Notes: generated from the letters alone by a model not told the origin. A stretch of DNA of 45,596 nt from Collinsella sp. (GCA_018382125.1 JAGZQO010000015.1:1-45596), one strand, 5' to 3'; positions 9,711 to 19,043 are shown, counted from the stretch's first letter. Program-made: numbers and translations.

Positions 9711-10898
9711 TTAGGAACGGGTTGCGGCGAGCACCTGCGCAGCCTTTTCACGCGCCCACGCATCGATGTCGCGAAGCTGCTCAAACGAATCGACCGCCTG
9801 CATATCGTGGGCATCCATGCAGGATTCCACAATGCGATCGATATCGGTAAAGCTGCAGCCATCGTGCAGGAAGGCATCGACGGCGACCTCGTTGGCGGCA
9901 TTGAGCACGCACGGCATGGTGCCACCCGTCTTGCCGGCACGTTCGGCCAGTGCCAGACAGCGGAAGGTATCCATGTCGGCAGCATCAAACGTGAGCTGCC
10001 CCAGCTCGCGGAAATCGATACGAGGCGCCGGGGTATCCCAACGCTCGGGATACGAGAACGCGAACTGGATGGGAATACGCATGTCGGAAGCACCGAGATG
10101 CGCCATCACGGAGCCGTCGGCAAACTCGACCATAGAGTGAATCTTGGACTGACGCTGCACGACCACGTTAATGAAATCGAGGTCGCAGTTAAACAGATGC
10201 ATGGCCTCAATGCGCTCCAGGCCCTTGTTCATGAGGGTGGCGGAGTCGATGGTGATCTTGGCGCCCATGGCCCACGTGGGATGTGCGAGGGCATCGGCAC
10301 GCGTCACGCGATTGAGCTCGTCGCGCGTGCGGCCAAAGAACGGACCGCCCGAGCAGGTGAGCCAAATACAATGAGCCTCGCGCGGGTCCTCCCCCAGATA
10401 GCACTGGTAGATGGCGGAGTGCTCAGAGTCGACTGGAATAAGCTGGCCCGGTTGTGCCAACGGCATAAGCAAGTCGCCACCGACGACGAGGGACTCCTTG
10501 TTGGCAAGAGCAAGGCGCTTATTTGAGGTCAAGGCCGCATGGCTCGCCTCGAGACCAGCGGCGCCCACAATAGCAACGAGCACGCAGTCGACATCGTCGC
10601 GACGCGCGAGCTCGCAAACCGCCTGCGCGCCAAGGCCAAGCTTCGTTCCCTCGGGCAACTCCTGCAGCACGGCGTCATCGCCATGAGCGACATCGGCCAC
10701 GGCAACCGCCGGAACCGAGAACTCGCGGGCAGCGGCAACAAGCTCGGAGGTGCTGGAGTTAACGGACAGCGCCGTCACCTGCAGGCGATCGGCATGCTGG
10801 CGGCACACATCGAGCGCCTGGGTGCCGATAGAGCCCGTACAACCCAGGATGGCAACACGGAGGCGTCCATCGGGGCCATACGTCGTCTGGAATGACAT
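9711..10898 (-). CDS. dxr: 1-deoxy-D-xylulose 5-phosphate reductoisomerase
   Basis: IspC/Dxr makes MEP from DXP with NADPH, the first committed step of the MEP pathway. The 395-residue protein shows the nucleotide-binding AILGCTGSIGTQALDV (about residues 16-31), NKESLVVGG, the substrate-binding SEHSAIYQC and the ATLMNKGLE metal/substrate motif. Its ATG overlaps the cdsA stop by one base (TAATG), so translation is coupled. It lies between cdsA and rseP in the same operon. Confidence 0.96.
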   Translation of the reverse strand: MSFQTTYGPDGRLRVAILGCTGSIGTQALDVCRQHADRLQVTALSVNSSTSELVAAAREFSVPAVAVADVAHGDDAVLQELPEGTKLGLGAQAVCELARRDDVDCVLVAIVGAAGLEASHAALTSNKRLALANKESLVVGGDLLMPLAQPGQLIPVDSEHSAIYQCYLGEDPREAHCIWLTCSGGPFFGRTRDELNRVTRADALAHPTWAMGAKITIDSATLMNKGLERIEAMHLFNCDLDFINVVVQRQSKIHSMVEFADGSVMAHLGASDMRIPIQFAFSYPERWDTPAPRIDFRELGQLTFDAADMDTFRCLALAERAGKTGGTMPCVLNAANEVAVDAFLHDGCSFTDIDRIVESCMDAHDMQAVDSFEQLRDIDAWAREKAAQVLAATRS

Positions 10899-11797
10899 TA
10901 CAGCACGCCTCCGATCATCAGCATCAGCTGCGCGGTGATGCAGCCGAAGATAAGCGAATCGCTACGATCGAGCATGCCGCCATGGCCCGGGATAAGGTTG
11001 CCGGAATCCTTGACGCCCACACCGCGCTTGATGCGCGACTCGATGAGGTCGCCGATAACGCCCAGAACGGACACGACCACGCCGCACAGCAGCGCATAGG
11101 GCAGGCTGAGCTTGTAGAAGTGCGTCGCCCACAGGATGAGCCAAATCAAAACCGAGCCCAGGATGCCGCCGACAAACCCCTCCCAGCTCTTTTTGGGAGA
11201 GATCTCGGGAACCATCTTGTGCTGGCCGATACGGCTACCCACGATGTAGGCAAACGAATCGGAGACCCAAAGGGACGCGCAAACGCCCACCGAAAGCAGG
11301 GCGCCGGCAAAACCGGGCACGGCATCGCGCAGCAGCACGATAGCCGACAGCATAAAGCCAGTGTAGATGGGACCCATGAGCGTCACGGCCACATCAGAGA
11401 TGCGGGTACGCGGCGACCAGACATACCAAATGCCCACAGCGAGCATCAGGGCAAAAAGCAGGGCATTCAGCAACATCGAATCGCCCAACGCCGACAGCGG
11501 AAAGAGTACGGCGGCAGCGATACCCATGCGCTCGTTAGCCATCTTGCCATCGAGCCTCGTCATACGGAAAAACTCATAGCAGCACAGACCGCTCATGACA
11601 GAAACAAAGATGGCAGTGGGCACGATACCCAAAACCAGGCACAGGATAAAGACAACGGCATAGACGATACCGGCGGCGGCACGGGTGATAAAGCCGGCAA
11701 GCCACGAACCGGTGCCATTCTTCGCTGCGGGCGCTCCCGCAGCGACAGCCTTGCGCTCAGATGTCTTGGGAGCAATTGCCTTGGGACGATCGGACAC
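10898..11797 (-). CDS. cdsA: Phosphatidate cytidylyltransferase
   Basis: CdsA makes CDP-diacylglycerol from phosphatidate and CTP at the membrane. The 299-residue protein has several membrane helices and the C-terminal signature KSWEGFVGGILGS plus GDLIESRIKRGVGVKDSGNL ending in IPGHGGMLDRSDSL, which holds the family's catalytic Asp residues. A 35-residue polar, Ala/Lys-rich N-terminal tail precedes the first helix. The GTG start at 11797 has GAGGAGG about seven bases upstream, inside the end of uppS. Confidence 0.94.
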   Translation of the reverse strand: MSDRPKAIAPKTSERKAVAAGAPAAKNGTGSWLAGFITRAAAGIVYAVVFILCLVLGIVPTAIFVSVMSGLCCYEFFRMTRLDGKMANERMGIAAAVLFPLSALGDSMLLNALLFALMLAVGIWYVWSPRTRISDVAVTLMGPIYTGFMLSAIVLLRDAVPGFAGALLSVGVCASLWVSDSFAYIVGSRIGQHKMVPEISPKKSWEGFVGGILGSVLIWLILWATHFYKLSLPYALLCGVVVSVLGVIGDLIESRIKRGVGVKDSGNLIPGHGGMLDRSDSLIFGCITAQLMLMIGGVL

Positions 11798-11799
11798 GA

Positions 11800-12594
11800 T
11801 TAAGCCTCCTCGGTCTTGCTCAGACCACCAAACCTACGGTCACGGCCCTGATAGGCCAAAATGGCGTCGACAAGGCCCCAACGATCAAAGTCGGGCCAAT
11901 AGGTATCGGTGACGTAGAATTCGGAATAAGCCACCTGCCACAGCAGATAGTTCGAAAGGCGCAGCTCACCAGAAGTGCGAATCACAAGCTCAGGATCGGG
12001 AAGGCCGGCGGTATAGAGGTGGGAAGCCACCATGTCGTCATCAATTGCGGCAGGATCAATCTTACCGGCGGCAACGTCGAGCGCGATCTGACGGACAGCG
12101 CGGGTAATCTCGGCACGCGCGCCGTAGTTGACGGCAAGCGCCAGCGTCATACCGGTGTGATCGGCGCACTCGGCAAGACCGCGTTCAAAAACGTCGCGGG
12201 TCTTCTTGGGCAGCGCGGAAATATCACCCAAAAAGACAACGCGCACGTTTTCGCGCTTCAGAAGCGGCAACTCGTCGATGAACGTCTTGGCAAACAAGTG
12301 CATCAAGACGTTGACCTCATGCTGCGGGCGGTTCCAGTTTTCGGTAGAAAACGCATAGGCAGAAAGCACGTCGACGCCCAGGCGCACGCAGGCGGTAATG
12401 ATCTCGCGCAGCGAGACGATACCCGCCTTGTGGCCCTCAGTGCGTGCAAGACCGCGCGACGTGGCCCAACGACCGTTGCCGTCCATGATGCACGAGATAT
12501 GGTGCGGAATGTTATTGAGGTCAAGGTCGGAAAAACCGACGCCCGCAGGGGCGTCGGCAAAGTACTCGACCAGTTTATGCTCGTCGTATTGCAC
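11800..12594 (-). CDS. uppS: Isoprenyl (undecaprenyl) diphosphate synthase, cis type
   Basis: Adds isopentenyl units in cis to farnesyl diphosphate to build the lipid carrier for peptidoglycan. The 264-residue protein carries the catalytic MDGNGRWA loop (about residues 37-44), GHKAG, the AFSTENWNRP segment and the C-terminal IRTSGELRLSNYLLWQ. The GTG start at 12594 lies one base after the frr stop codon, with GGAG a few bases upstream. Confidence 0.95.
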   Translation of the reverse strand: MQYDEHKLVEYFADAPAGVGFSDLDLNNIPHHISCIMDGNGRWATSRGLARTEGHKAGIVSLREIITACVRLGVDVLSAYAFSTENWNRPQHEVNVLMHLFAKTFIDELPLLKRENVRVVFLGDISALPKKTRDVFERGLAECADHTGMTLALAVNYGARAEITRAVRQIALDVAAGKIDPAAIDDDMVASHLYTAGLPDPELVIRTSGELRLSNYLLWQVAYSEFYVTDTYWPDFDRWGLVDAILAYQGRDRRFGGLSKTEEA

Positions 12595-12595
12595 C

Positions 12596-13132
12596 TTAGA
12601 TCTCCATGACCTCGGCTTCTTTTTCCTTCAGAAGCTCCTCGACCTTGGCGACATACTCATCAGTGTGCTTCTGGACCTTGGCCTGCTCGCGACGGACATC
12701 GTCCTCGGTGAGCTCCTCATCGCGCTCGAGCTTGTTGTTGAAGTCGCGACGGATGTTACGGATAGACACCTTGGCCTGCTCGGCGTACTCGCGGCACTCC
12801 TTGACGAGCTCGCGACGGCGCTCCTCAGTGGGAGCCGGGAACGGAAGACGAACGACGGTGCCATCGGAGTTGGGGGTAATACCCAGATCGGAAGCGCCGA
12901 TGGCCTTGACGATAGCATTGATGAGTGCCTTGTCCCACGGCTCGATGAGCAGCATGTGGGCCTCGGGGGTCTTGACGGCGGCAACCTGCGTGACCGGCGT
13001 GGGAACACCGTAATAATCGACGGTGATGTCGGACAGAATGTTGGCATTGGCGCGGCCGGTACGGACCTTGGAGAAGTTATGCTTGAGGGACTCGAGCGAC
13101 TTGTCCATATGGGCGGTGATGTTCTCTGCCAT
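12596..13132 (-). CDS. frr: Ribosome recycling factor
   Basis: RRF splits post-termination 70S ribosomes together with EF-G. The 178 residues form the expected three-helix bundle plus small beta domain: KVRTGRANANIL near residue 22, DYYGVPTPV near 40 and the C-terminal DEYVAKVEELLKEKEAEVMEI. It begins two bases after the pyrH stop. The order pyrH-frr-uppS-cdsA is the common bacterial arrangement. Confidence 0.96.
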   Translation of the reverse strand: MAENITAHMDKSLESLKHNFSKVRTGRANANILSDITVDYYGVPTPVTQVAAVKTPEAHMLLIEPWDKALINAIVKAIGASDLGITPNSDGTVVRLPFPAPTEERRRELVKECREYAEQAKVSIRNIRRDFNNKLERDEELTEDDVRREQAKVQKHTDEYVAKVEELLKEKEAEVMEI

Positions 13133-13134
13133 GC

Positions 13135-13857
13135 TTAATCCTCCTGATAGACGAGCGTGCCGACGGGCTCACCCGAAAGCGCGCGCTTGACGGTGTCCTC
13201 GCCATCGATGTTGAGGACCAAAATCGGCATACGGTTGTCCTGGCACAGTGCCGTAGCCGTGGAATCCATAACCTGCAGACCGCGGACGAGAACCTCGTGA
13301 TAGGTAATCTTGTCAAAACGGACGGCATCAGCGCACTTGACGGGATCCTTATCGTAGATGCCGTCAACCTTGGTGGCTTTAATCAGAATCTCGGCGCCGA
13401 TCTCACACGCACGAAGAGCCGCGGCGGTGTCGGTCGTAAAGTACGGATTGCCCGAACCGGCGGCAAAAATAACGACGTTGCCCTTGGAAAGGTAGTTGAT
13501 GGCGCGACGGCGAATATAGGGCTCGCAGATCTCGTTCATCTGGATAGCGCTCATCACGCGGCAGGGAACATCATTATGCTCGAAGGCATCCTGCAGGGCG
13601 AGCGCGTTCATAACGGTTGCCAGCATGCCCATGTAGTCGGCCTGAGCACGCTCCATGCCACCGGCAGCGCCGGCCATGCCGCGGAAAATATTGCCGCCGC
13701 CGACAACGACGCCGACCTCATGACCAACGGCGAGCAGCTCCTTGACCTGCTTGGCAAGATGGTCGGTAACCTTGGGGTCGATGCCATATTGGCCGTCGCC
13801 CATCAGTGCTTCGCCAGAAAGCTTAAGAAGCACGCGTTTATATCGGATGTCGGACAA
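13135..13857 (-). CDS. pyrH: UMP kinase
   Basis: Hexameric bacterial UMP kinase that phosphorylates UMP to UDP. The 240 residues start RYKRVLLKLSGEALMG and include VGGGNIFRG (about residues 51-59), AAGSGNPYFTTDTAAALRA and KATKVDGIYD, all typical. The TTG start at 13857 is supported by AAGGAGG five to eight bases upstream. It opens the long minus-strand operon; a separate terminator lies before it after tsf. Confidence 0.96.
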   Translation of the reverse strand: MSDIRYKRVLLKLSGEALMGDGQYGIDPKVTDHLAKQVKELLAVGHEVGVVVGGGNIFRGMAGAAGGMERAQADYMGMLATVMNALALQDAFEHNDVPCRVMSAIQMNEICEPYIRRRAINYLSKGNVVIFAAGSGNPYFTTDTAAALRACEIGAEILIKATKVDGIYDKDPVKCADAVRFDKITYHEVLVRGLQVMDSTATALCQDNRMPILVLNIDGEDTVKRALSGEPVGTLVYQED

Positions 13858-13916
13858 AGCGATCCTCCTTTAGATTGAACTCTCAACATTCTATCAAAGG
13901 CTCTAAGAAGAGCCAT

Positions 13917-13955
13917 GAAAAAGCAGGCTGTGAGTAAAACCCACAGCCTGCTCAT
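13917..13955 (-). terminator. Intrinsic terminator of rpsB-tsf
   Basis: On the minus strand an 11-bp stem AGCAGGCTGTG with its complement is followed directly by TTTTTC. It lies 20 bases after the tsf stop. Confidence 0.9.
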
Positions 13956-13975
13956 TACCAGCTACAAGAGCTTAT

Positions 13976-14845
13976 TTACTCGCCACGGACCAGACGGTCA
14001 AAGGCAACGACGGTAATGGTATCGCCGAGCTCCTTGGAGGCCTGCTCAGCGTACTTCTTGATAGTGAGGGAGCTGTCCTTGATGAACTCCTGCTCGGTGA
14101 GCACGGACTGCTTGTAGAACTTCTCCAGACGGCCGACAGCCATCTTCTCCTGAATGGCCTCGGGCTTGCCGGACTCGGCAGCCTGAGCCATGTAGATCTG
14201 CTTCTCGTGCTCGACGGTCTCGGCCGGAACCTGATCGCGGGTAGCGCAGATCGGGGCGACGGCGGCAACCTGAAGGGCAACGTCGTGAGCGAAGGTCTTG
14301 AAGGACTCAGCCTGAGCGGTCTCGGCCTTCTCGAAAGCAAACTCGACGAGGACGCCGATCTTACCACCCATGTGGATGTAAGAAGCAAGCGCGCCGTTCT
14401 CAGCCTTGCGGGCAGCGAAGCGGGAGATCTTCATGTTCTCGCCCATGATGTGAATCATCTCGGTGAGCTCGGAGGAAACAGTCTCCTCGCCCATCGGCTT
14501 CTCGAGCAGAGCGTCGACGTCAGCAGGCTCGGTGGTAGCGACAACCTCAGCGACCTTGGAAGCAAAGCCGGTGAACTTGGCGTTGGAGCCAACGAAGTCG
14601 GTCTCGCAGGAGAGCTCGAGCAGAGCGCCGGTCTTGCCATCCTCGGAGACGAACGCGGCGACAGCGCCCTCGTTGGTCTCACGGCCAGCCTTCTTGGCAG
14701 CCTTGGCGAGGCCATTTTTGCGCAGAACGTCGACAGCAGCGTCCATGTCGCCGTCAGCCTCAACGAGAGCCTTCTTGCACTCCATCATCGGGGAGTCGGT
14801 CATCTCGCGGAGCTGCTTGACCATAGCGGCGGTAATCTGGGCCAT
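13976..14845 (-). CDS. tsf: Translation elongation factor Ts
   Basis: EF-Ts is the GDP-exchange factor for EF-Tu. The 289-residue protein has the N-terminal UBA-like domain and the signature LREMTDSPMMECKKAL (about residues 12-27), then ELSCETDFVGSNAKF in the core. The start at 14845 (MAQITAAM) follows AAAGGAACC; an in-frame ATG five codons upstream has a poorer context. It lies 45 bases after rpsB, its usual partner. Confidence 0.96.
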   Translation of the reverse strand: MAQITAAMVKQLREMTDSPMMECKKALVEADGDMDAAVDVLRKNGLAKAAKKAGRETNEGAVAAFVSEDGKTGALLELSCETDFVGSNAKFTGFASKVAEVVATTEPADVDALLEKPMGEETVSSELTEMIHIMGENMKISRFAARKAENGALASYIHMGGKIGVLVEFAFEKAETAQAESFKTFAHDVALQVAAVAPICATRDQVPAETVEHEKQIYMAQAAESGKPEAIQEKMAVGRLEKFYKQSVLTEQEFIKDSSLTIKKYAEQASKELGDTITVVAFDRLVRGE

Positions 14846-14890
14846 TGTGGTTCCTTTCAAAGAGATGAAAAAGAATTAACTAAGACTGAT

Positions 14891-15619
14891 TTACTCGGCC
14901 TTGGGCTCAGCGGCCATCTCGGCCTCGGAGACCTGCTCCTTGCCGGAGCCAGCGAGGCAGGCGTCAGCCATGAGCTCGCACATAAGGGTGACAGCGGAGA
15001 TAGCGTCATCGTTGCAGGGGATGCCGTACTCGACCTCGTCGGGATCGGAGTTGGTGTCGATCAGAGCGACGACGGGGATGTTCAGGCGCTGAGCCTCCTT
15101 GATGGCGTTCTCCTCGCGCTTGGTGTCGATGACGAAGAGAGCCTGGGGCAGACCCTTCATGTCGCGAGCGCCACCGAGGTTGGTCTGGAGCTTGGTGAGC
15201 TCCTTGCCGAGAACAGCCTGCTCCTTCTTGGGCAGAACAGCCATACGGCCGTCCTCGACCATGGCCTCGAGCTCCTCCATGCGGTTGATGCGGGAGCGGA
15301 TGGTGACGAAGTTGGTCAGCATACCGCCGAGCCAACGCTGGTTGATGTAGGGCATGTTGGCGCGCTCAGCAGCGTTCTTGACGGCCTCCTGAGCCTGCTT
15401 CTTGGTGCCGACGAACAGCACGTTGCCACCCTTGGCGACGTTCTTGACGAAGGTGTAGGCCTGGTCGGCGTCGAGGATGGTCTGCTTGAGGTCGAGGATG
15501 TAGATGCCGTTGCGCTCACCGAAGATGAACGGCTTCATCTTAGGGTTCCAGCGACGGGTCTGGTGACCGAAGTGGCAGCCGGCCTCGAGCAGGGTGCGGA
15601 TATTAATCTTGGTAGCCAT
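14891..15619 (-). CDS. rpsB: Small ribosomal subunit protein uS2
   Basis: Structural protein of the 30S subunit, 242 residues. Diagnostic segments are LLEAGCHFGHQTRRWNPKM near the start, FVGTKKQAQEAV, QRWLGGMLTNF and VVALIDTNSDPDEVEYGIP. The ATG has AGGAGG seven bases upstream. It is preceded by a well-formed promoter and a structured leader of roughly 130 bases. Confidence 0.97.
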   Translation of the reverse strand: MATKINIRTLLEAGCHFGHQTRRWNPKMKPFIFGERNGIYILDLKQTILDADQAYTFVKNVAKGGNVLFVGTKKQAQEAVKNAAERANMPYINQRWLGGMLTNFVTIRSRINRMEELEAMVEDGRMAVLPKKEQAVLGKELTKLQTNLGGARDMKGLPQALFVIDTKREENAIKEAQRLNIPVVALIDTNSDPDEVEYGIPCNDDAISAVTLMCELMADACLAGSGKEQVSEAEMAAEPKAE

Positions 15620-15755
15620 GTTAAACCTCCTGTGGTTTGCCTCCGCGCGGGGTCATCCTCCAAAACCAACCCGGACATGTGCTACCAAAGCCCGGGCACC
15701 ACGGTATGAAGTAGCCGCGCGTGCGTGATAAAAACATGTTGCCGTGAAGCAACCC
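15620..15755 (-). promoter_or_regulatory. rpsB 5' leader, possibly structured
   Basis: The stretch between the inferred start of transcription and rpsB is GC-rich and self-complementary. CGCGCGG (near 15720) can pair with CCGCGCG (near 15641) to close a domain that contains a second CCGGG/CCCGGG hairpin. This may be an autoregulatory leader bound by S2, as known for rpsB in other bacteria, but no match to a described motif was made here. Confidence 0.35.
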
Positions 15756-15760
15756 GATGA

Positions 15761-15789
15761 ATGATAGCAGGAATGCATCTTCCTGCCAA
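15761..15789 (-). promoter_or_regulatory. Promoter of rpsB-tsf
   Basis: On the minus strand, -35 TTGGCA (15789-15784) and -10 TATCAT (15766-15761) are separated by 17 bases, close to the housekeeping sigma consensus. Confidence 0.7.
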
Positions 15790-15838
15790 CCCGCAATCAA
15801 AACCACACACCTGAGTGCGGCGCGGGACGTCCCAGCCA

Positions 15839-16681
15839 CTATTCGCCGCGGGGATGGGCTTGAGCCACGGCACGTTTGAGCCGATCGGGCGTGAGGTGCG
15901 TGTAGATTTGCGTCGTGGACAGGCTCGCATGACCCAGCAGCTCTTGAACCGAGCGCAGGTCCGCACCGCCCTCGAGCAAGTCGGTCGCAAAGGTATGGCG
16001 CATCGCATGCGGGGCGATGTCGGCCGGAATGCCGGCGAGCGTCGCCAGCGTATGGAACCGCCGCCTGAGCATGGCGGCACTCATGCGATTGCCGCGCGCC
16101 GATATAAGCAGCGGATGCGGCCCGGTAGCGAGGTCACGGCGCTTTGTCTGAGCAAGCAACTCCGGCCTCCCCTCCTCAATATAGCGGCGGGTCGCCTCGA
16201 GAGCGCGCCGATACAGGGGCACGATACGCTCCTTGCTCCCCTTGCCCCACAAGCGCAGCGTGCGTTCGGACCAAGCGATGGACTCCACATTGAGTGCTGC
16301 GAGCTCAGAGATACGGGCACCCGAGGCATAGAGCAGCTCGAGCATCGCCGCATCGCGCAGTCCCGCGGGCGTTGAGGTATCGGGGGCTTTGAGGAGCGCC
16401 TCGATCTGCTGGGTCGCAAGGACGCCCGGCAAGTCACGCGGCAGCTTGGGCGATGCGATCGCCGAGACCGCATCGCCCTCGATAATCCCCTCGGCAGCCA
16501 TCCACCGATAGAGCGAGCGAATGGCAGACAGATGCGCCGCAAGGGTCCGAGCCGACACCTGGTCACGCGACAACTCGGCCAAATAGGAACGAACGGTCCG
16601 CACGTCGGCGGCGCGAGCGTCGACGTCCTCGCGCTCGCACCAGGCAGCAAAGCGCTCCAGTCTCGAGCCATAGGCCGTCAC
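15839..16681 (-). CDS. xerC: Tyrosine recombinase XerC/D-like
   Basis: Site-specific tyrosine recombinase, probably for chromosome dimer resolution. The catalytic residues are visible: Arg in ASGARISELAAL, Lys in LWGKGSKERIVPL, HAMRHTFATDL and LLGHASLSTTQIYTH with the catalytic Tyr. From the GTG at 16681 the protein is 280 residues, about 20 shorter than usual. Conserved N-terminal sequence (FIAYIARVEGLSPN) continues in frame upstream to at least 16747, where no ATG, GTG or TTG is found. A non-standard start (CTG at 16747 or ATA at 16759, the latter nine bases after GGAGG) is possible. It overlaps or abuts the end of trmFO. Confidence 0.88.
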   Translation of the reverse strand: MTAYGSRLERFAAWCEREDVDARAADVRTVRSYLAELSRDQVSARTLAAHLSAIRSLYRWMAAEGIIEGDAVSAIASPKLPRDLPGVLATQQIEALLKAPDTSTPAGLRDAAMLELLYASGARISELAALNVESIAWSERTLRLWGKGSKERIVPLYRRALEATRRYIEEGRPELLAQTKRRDLATGPHPLLISARGNRMSAAMLRRRFHTLATLAGIPADIAPHAMRHTFATDLLEGGADLRSVQELLGHASLSTTQIYTHLTPDRLKRAVAQAHPRGE

Positions 16682-16755
16682 CGTGTTGGGAGAAAGACCC
16701 TCGACACGTGCGATATAGGCGATAAACGAGTCGACGACATCGTACAGGTCAAAGG

Positions 16756-18099
16756 CTATGACCGGTCGCCTCCAAACAGATCGGGGCGAGTGGCCAGATA
16801 GGCATCAAGGGCCTCGAGCGCACGGTCCGCATAGGCCTGGTAGCGGTCGCGCTTGCTGCGGCGCTTACCGTCCTCGAGCGGCGGCACCAGTCCAAAGTTG
16901 ACATGCATGGGCTGATAGCCCACGGTGGCAGGATCGGTCGCATAGCCCACGAGCGCACCCAGGGCGCCCACGCGCGGCAACTCGACGCCCGCGGCACCGA
17001 TAGCCTCGGCATAGGTGTTGAGCGCGGCGAGCAGACCGGTCGCCACGGCTTCCATGTACCCCTCGGTGCCGGTGATCTGACCGGCCAGGCGCACGCCGGT
17101 ACCGGGCACGGCAAAGGTGCCATCGAGCACGTGCGGGGCGTCGACAAAGGTATTGCGGTGCATGACACCGTAGCGGAAGAACTCAGCGTTCTCCAGGCCC
17201 GGCACCATATGGAAGACGCGCTTCTGCTCGCCAAAGGTCAGGTTGGTCTGGAAGCCCACCAGGTTATAGGCGGTCTTCTCCTTGTTCTCGGCACGCAGCT
17301 GAATCGCCGCCCAAGGGCGACGTCCGGTACGCGGGTCGGTGAGGCCGACGGGCTTCATGGCGCCAAAGCGAATGGCGTCCTTGCCGGTGCGCGCAACTTC
17401 CTCGGCAGGCTGGCAGGCCTGGAACAGATCGCCGCCCTCAAAGTCTTTGAGCACCACTCGGTCGGCCGTGGTAAGCGCCTCGATAAAGGCCTCGTACTCC
17501 TCCTTATTGAGCGGAGCGTTGAGATAGTCGCCGCTCCCCTGCTCCTCGTAGCGCGACTGCGAGAACAGCACGTCCATATCGAGCGTGGAGGCATCGACGA
17601 TCGGCGCCGCCGCATCAAAGAATGCCAGGGCATCGCCACCGACGAGCTTCATGACCTCTTCGCTCAGCGCCGGTGAACACAGCGGGCCCGCGGCAATGAC
17701 TACGTGACCCTCGGGAATCTGCGTGACCTCGCCGTGCACGACCTCGATATTTGGACGAGCGGCAACCTCGGCCTCGACAAGCTCGGAAAACTTGACGCGG
17801 TCGACCGCCAAGGCGCCACCGGCGGGAACAGCCGCGCGATGGGCGCAATCGAGCAGGACTGAACCCATGCGCTCAAGCTCGGCCTTCAGCAAACCAGCCG
17901 CGGAATCCGGACGGGTCGACTTAAACGAATTGGAGCAGACGAGCTCTGCCAGGTGATCGGTATGGTGGGCCGGGGAGCTCACCTGGGGGCGCATCTCGCA
18001 CAGCTTTACGGCAAACCCGCGATCTGCCAGCTGGATCGCGCACTCCGAACCCGCCAGACCGCCACCGATAACTGTCACCTGATCGAACTGCATCTGCAA
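16756..18099 (-). CDS. trmFO: tRNA (uracil-5-)-methyltransferase, folate-dependent
   Basis: TrmFO methylates U54 of tRNA using methylenetetrahydrofolate and FAD. The 447 residues begin with the FAD dinucleotide fold VTVIGGGLAGSECA (about residues 8-21). They include CEMRPQVSSPAHHTDHLAELVCSNSF in two adjoining conserved blocks, and the C-terminal GTEGYMEAVATGLLAALN and VNFGLVPP motifs. The start is ATG with a GAAAGG site upstream. It follows dprA by eight bases and precedes xerC, an order also seen in Firmicutes. Confidence 0.94.
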   Translation of the reverse strand: MQMQFDQVTVIGGGLAGSECAIQLADRGFAVKLCEMRPQVSSPAHHTDHLAELVCSNSFKSTRPDSAAGLLKAELERMGSVLLDCAHRAAVPAGGALAVDRVKFSELVEAEVAARPNIEVVHGEVTQIPEGHVVIAAGPLCSPALSEEVMKLVGGDALAFFDAAAPIVDASTLDMDVLFSQSRYEEQGSGDYLNAPLNKEEYEAFIEALTTADRVVLKDFEGGDLFQACQPAEEVARTGKDAIRFGAMKPVGLTDPRTGRRPWAAIQLRAENKEKTAYNLVGFQTNLTFGEQKRVFHMVPGLENAEFFRYGVMHRNTFVDAPHVLDGTFAVPGTGVRLAGQITGTEGYMEAVATGLLAALNTYAEAIGAAGVELPRVGALGALVGYATDPATVGYQPMHVNFGLVPPLEDGKRRSKRDRYQAYADRALEALDAYLATRPDLFGGDRS

Positions 18100-18107
18100 A
18101 CACCTTT

Positions 18108-19043
18108 CTAATTGACACGTTTTCCATTGTGACCGAAGGGTGTCTGGGCGTGAAGGGCAAACTTGGAGGGCGCATACCTTCCATCCATCATGCGCTCGAT
18201 AAGGCCCTCGAGTTCAAGCGAACCCAAGAGTTTGAGTACGCCGACAGCATCGAGCGAGACGAGCGCCGCGATGTCGTCGACCTTGAGCGGAGAGGCGATG
18301 AGCGCATGCATCACGGTCTGCTGCGTTGGATCCAGGTCGGCAATGCCGGGAGCATCGGGGCGCGAGTAGCGCAGGGTTCCGTAGATGCGTGAGATAGCCA
18401 TCTCGATAGATTCCTCGTCGACGATGCAGCAGGCACCGTTCGCAATGAGGTAATTCGTGCCACGCGACTCGGGCGATAGGATCGACCCCGGCACGGCAAG
18501 AAGTTCGCGCCCCAAATCCATCGCAGCCTCGGCTGTAGAAAACGTCCCGGAAGGCATACCCGCCTCGGATACAAAGAGGGCTTGCGACAGGGCCGCGATC
18601 ACGCGATTGCGGCGCGGAAAGGCAAACTTGCGCGGACCCATGCCCCACGGAGAGATCGACACGACCGCGCCACCCGTATCGAGCGTGCGCGTAATAAGCC
18701 CGGCGCTCGAACGCGGATAGACCACGTCGGCACCCGTCCCCAGCACCACGACGTGTTTGCCGCCGGCGTTGACCGCAGCCCAACCCGAGGCCTGGTCACA
18801 ACCGACCGCGCCGCCCGAAACTACCGTCACTCCCGCCTCGACCGCCACCTTTGCCGCAAGCTCTGCCACGGCAAGACCATACGGCGAGGCCTTGCGCGCG
18901 CCGATGATGGAGAGCGCGGGCGACGAAAGCACCTCGGGGTTGCCGCGCACATAAAGCGTCTGGGGTACATCAGAAAGCTCCAAAACGGTCTCGGGATACA
19001 ACGCATCACCTGGGTGCAGCTCGAAGGTCCCCTCGGCCATCAT
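18108..19043 (-). CDS. dprA: DNA processing protein DprA (Smf)
   Basis: DprA binds incoming single-stranded DNA and loads RecA during transformation. The 311-residue protein has the Rossmann-like core with SIIGARKASPYG (about residues 41-52), VVSGGAVGCDQASGWAA, GTGADVVYPRS and FPRRNRVIAALSQAL, and a C-terminal winged-helix domain (about 240-295). An N-terminal SAM domain is not obvious. The start at 19043 (MMAEGTF) has AAGGAGG upstream. It overlaps the end of the comM-like gene by four bases, so the two competence-associated genes are coupled. Confidence 0.93.
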   Translation of the reverse strand: MMAEGTFELHPGDALYPETVLELSDVPQTLYVRGNPEVLSSPALSIIGARKASPYGLAVAELAAKVAVEAGVTVVSGGAVGCDQASGWAAVNAGGKHVVVLGTGADVVYPRSSAGLITRTLDTGGAVVSISPWGMGPRKFAFPRRNRVIAALSQALFVSEAGMPSGTFSTAEAAMDLGRELLAVPGSILSPESRGTNYLIANGACCIVDEESIEMAISRIYGTLRYSRPDAPGIADLDPTQQTVMHALIASPLKVDDIAALVSLDAVGVLKLLGSLELEGLIERMMDGRYAPSKFALHAQTPFGHNGKRVN

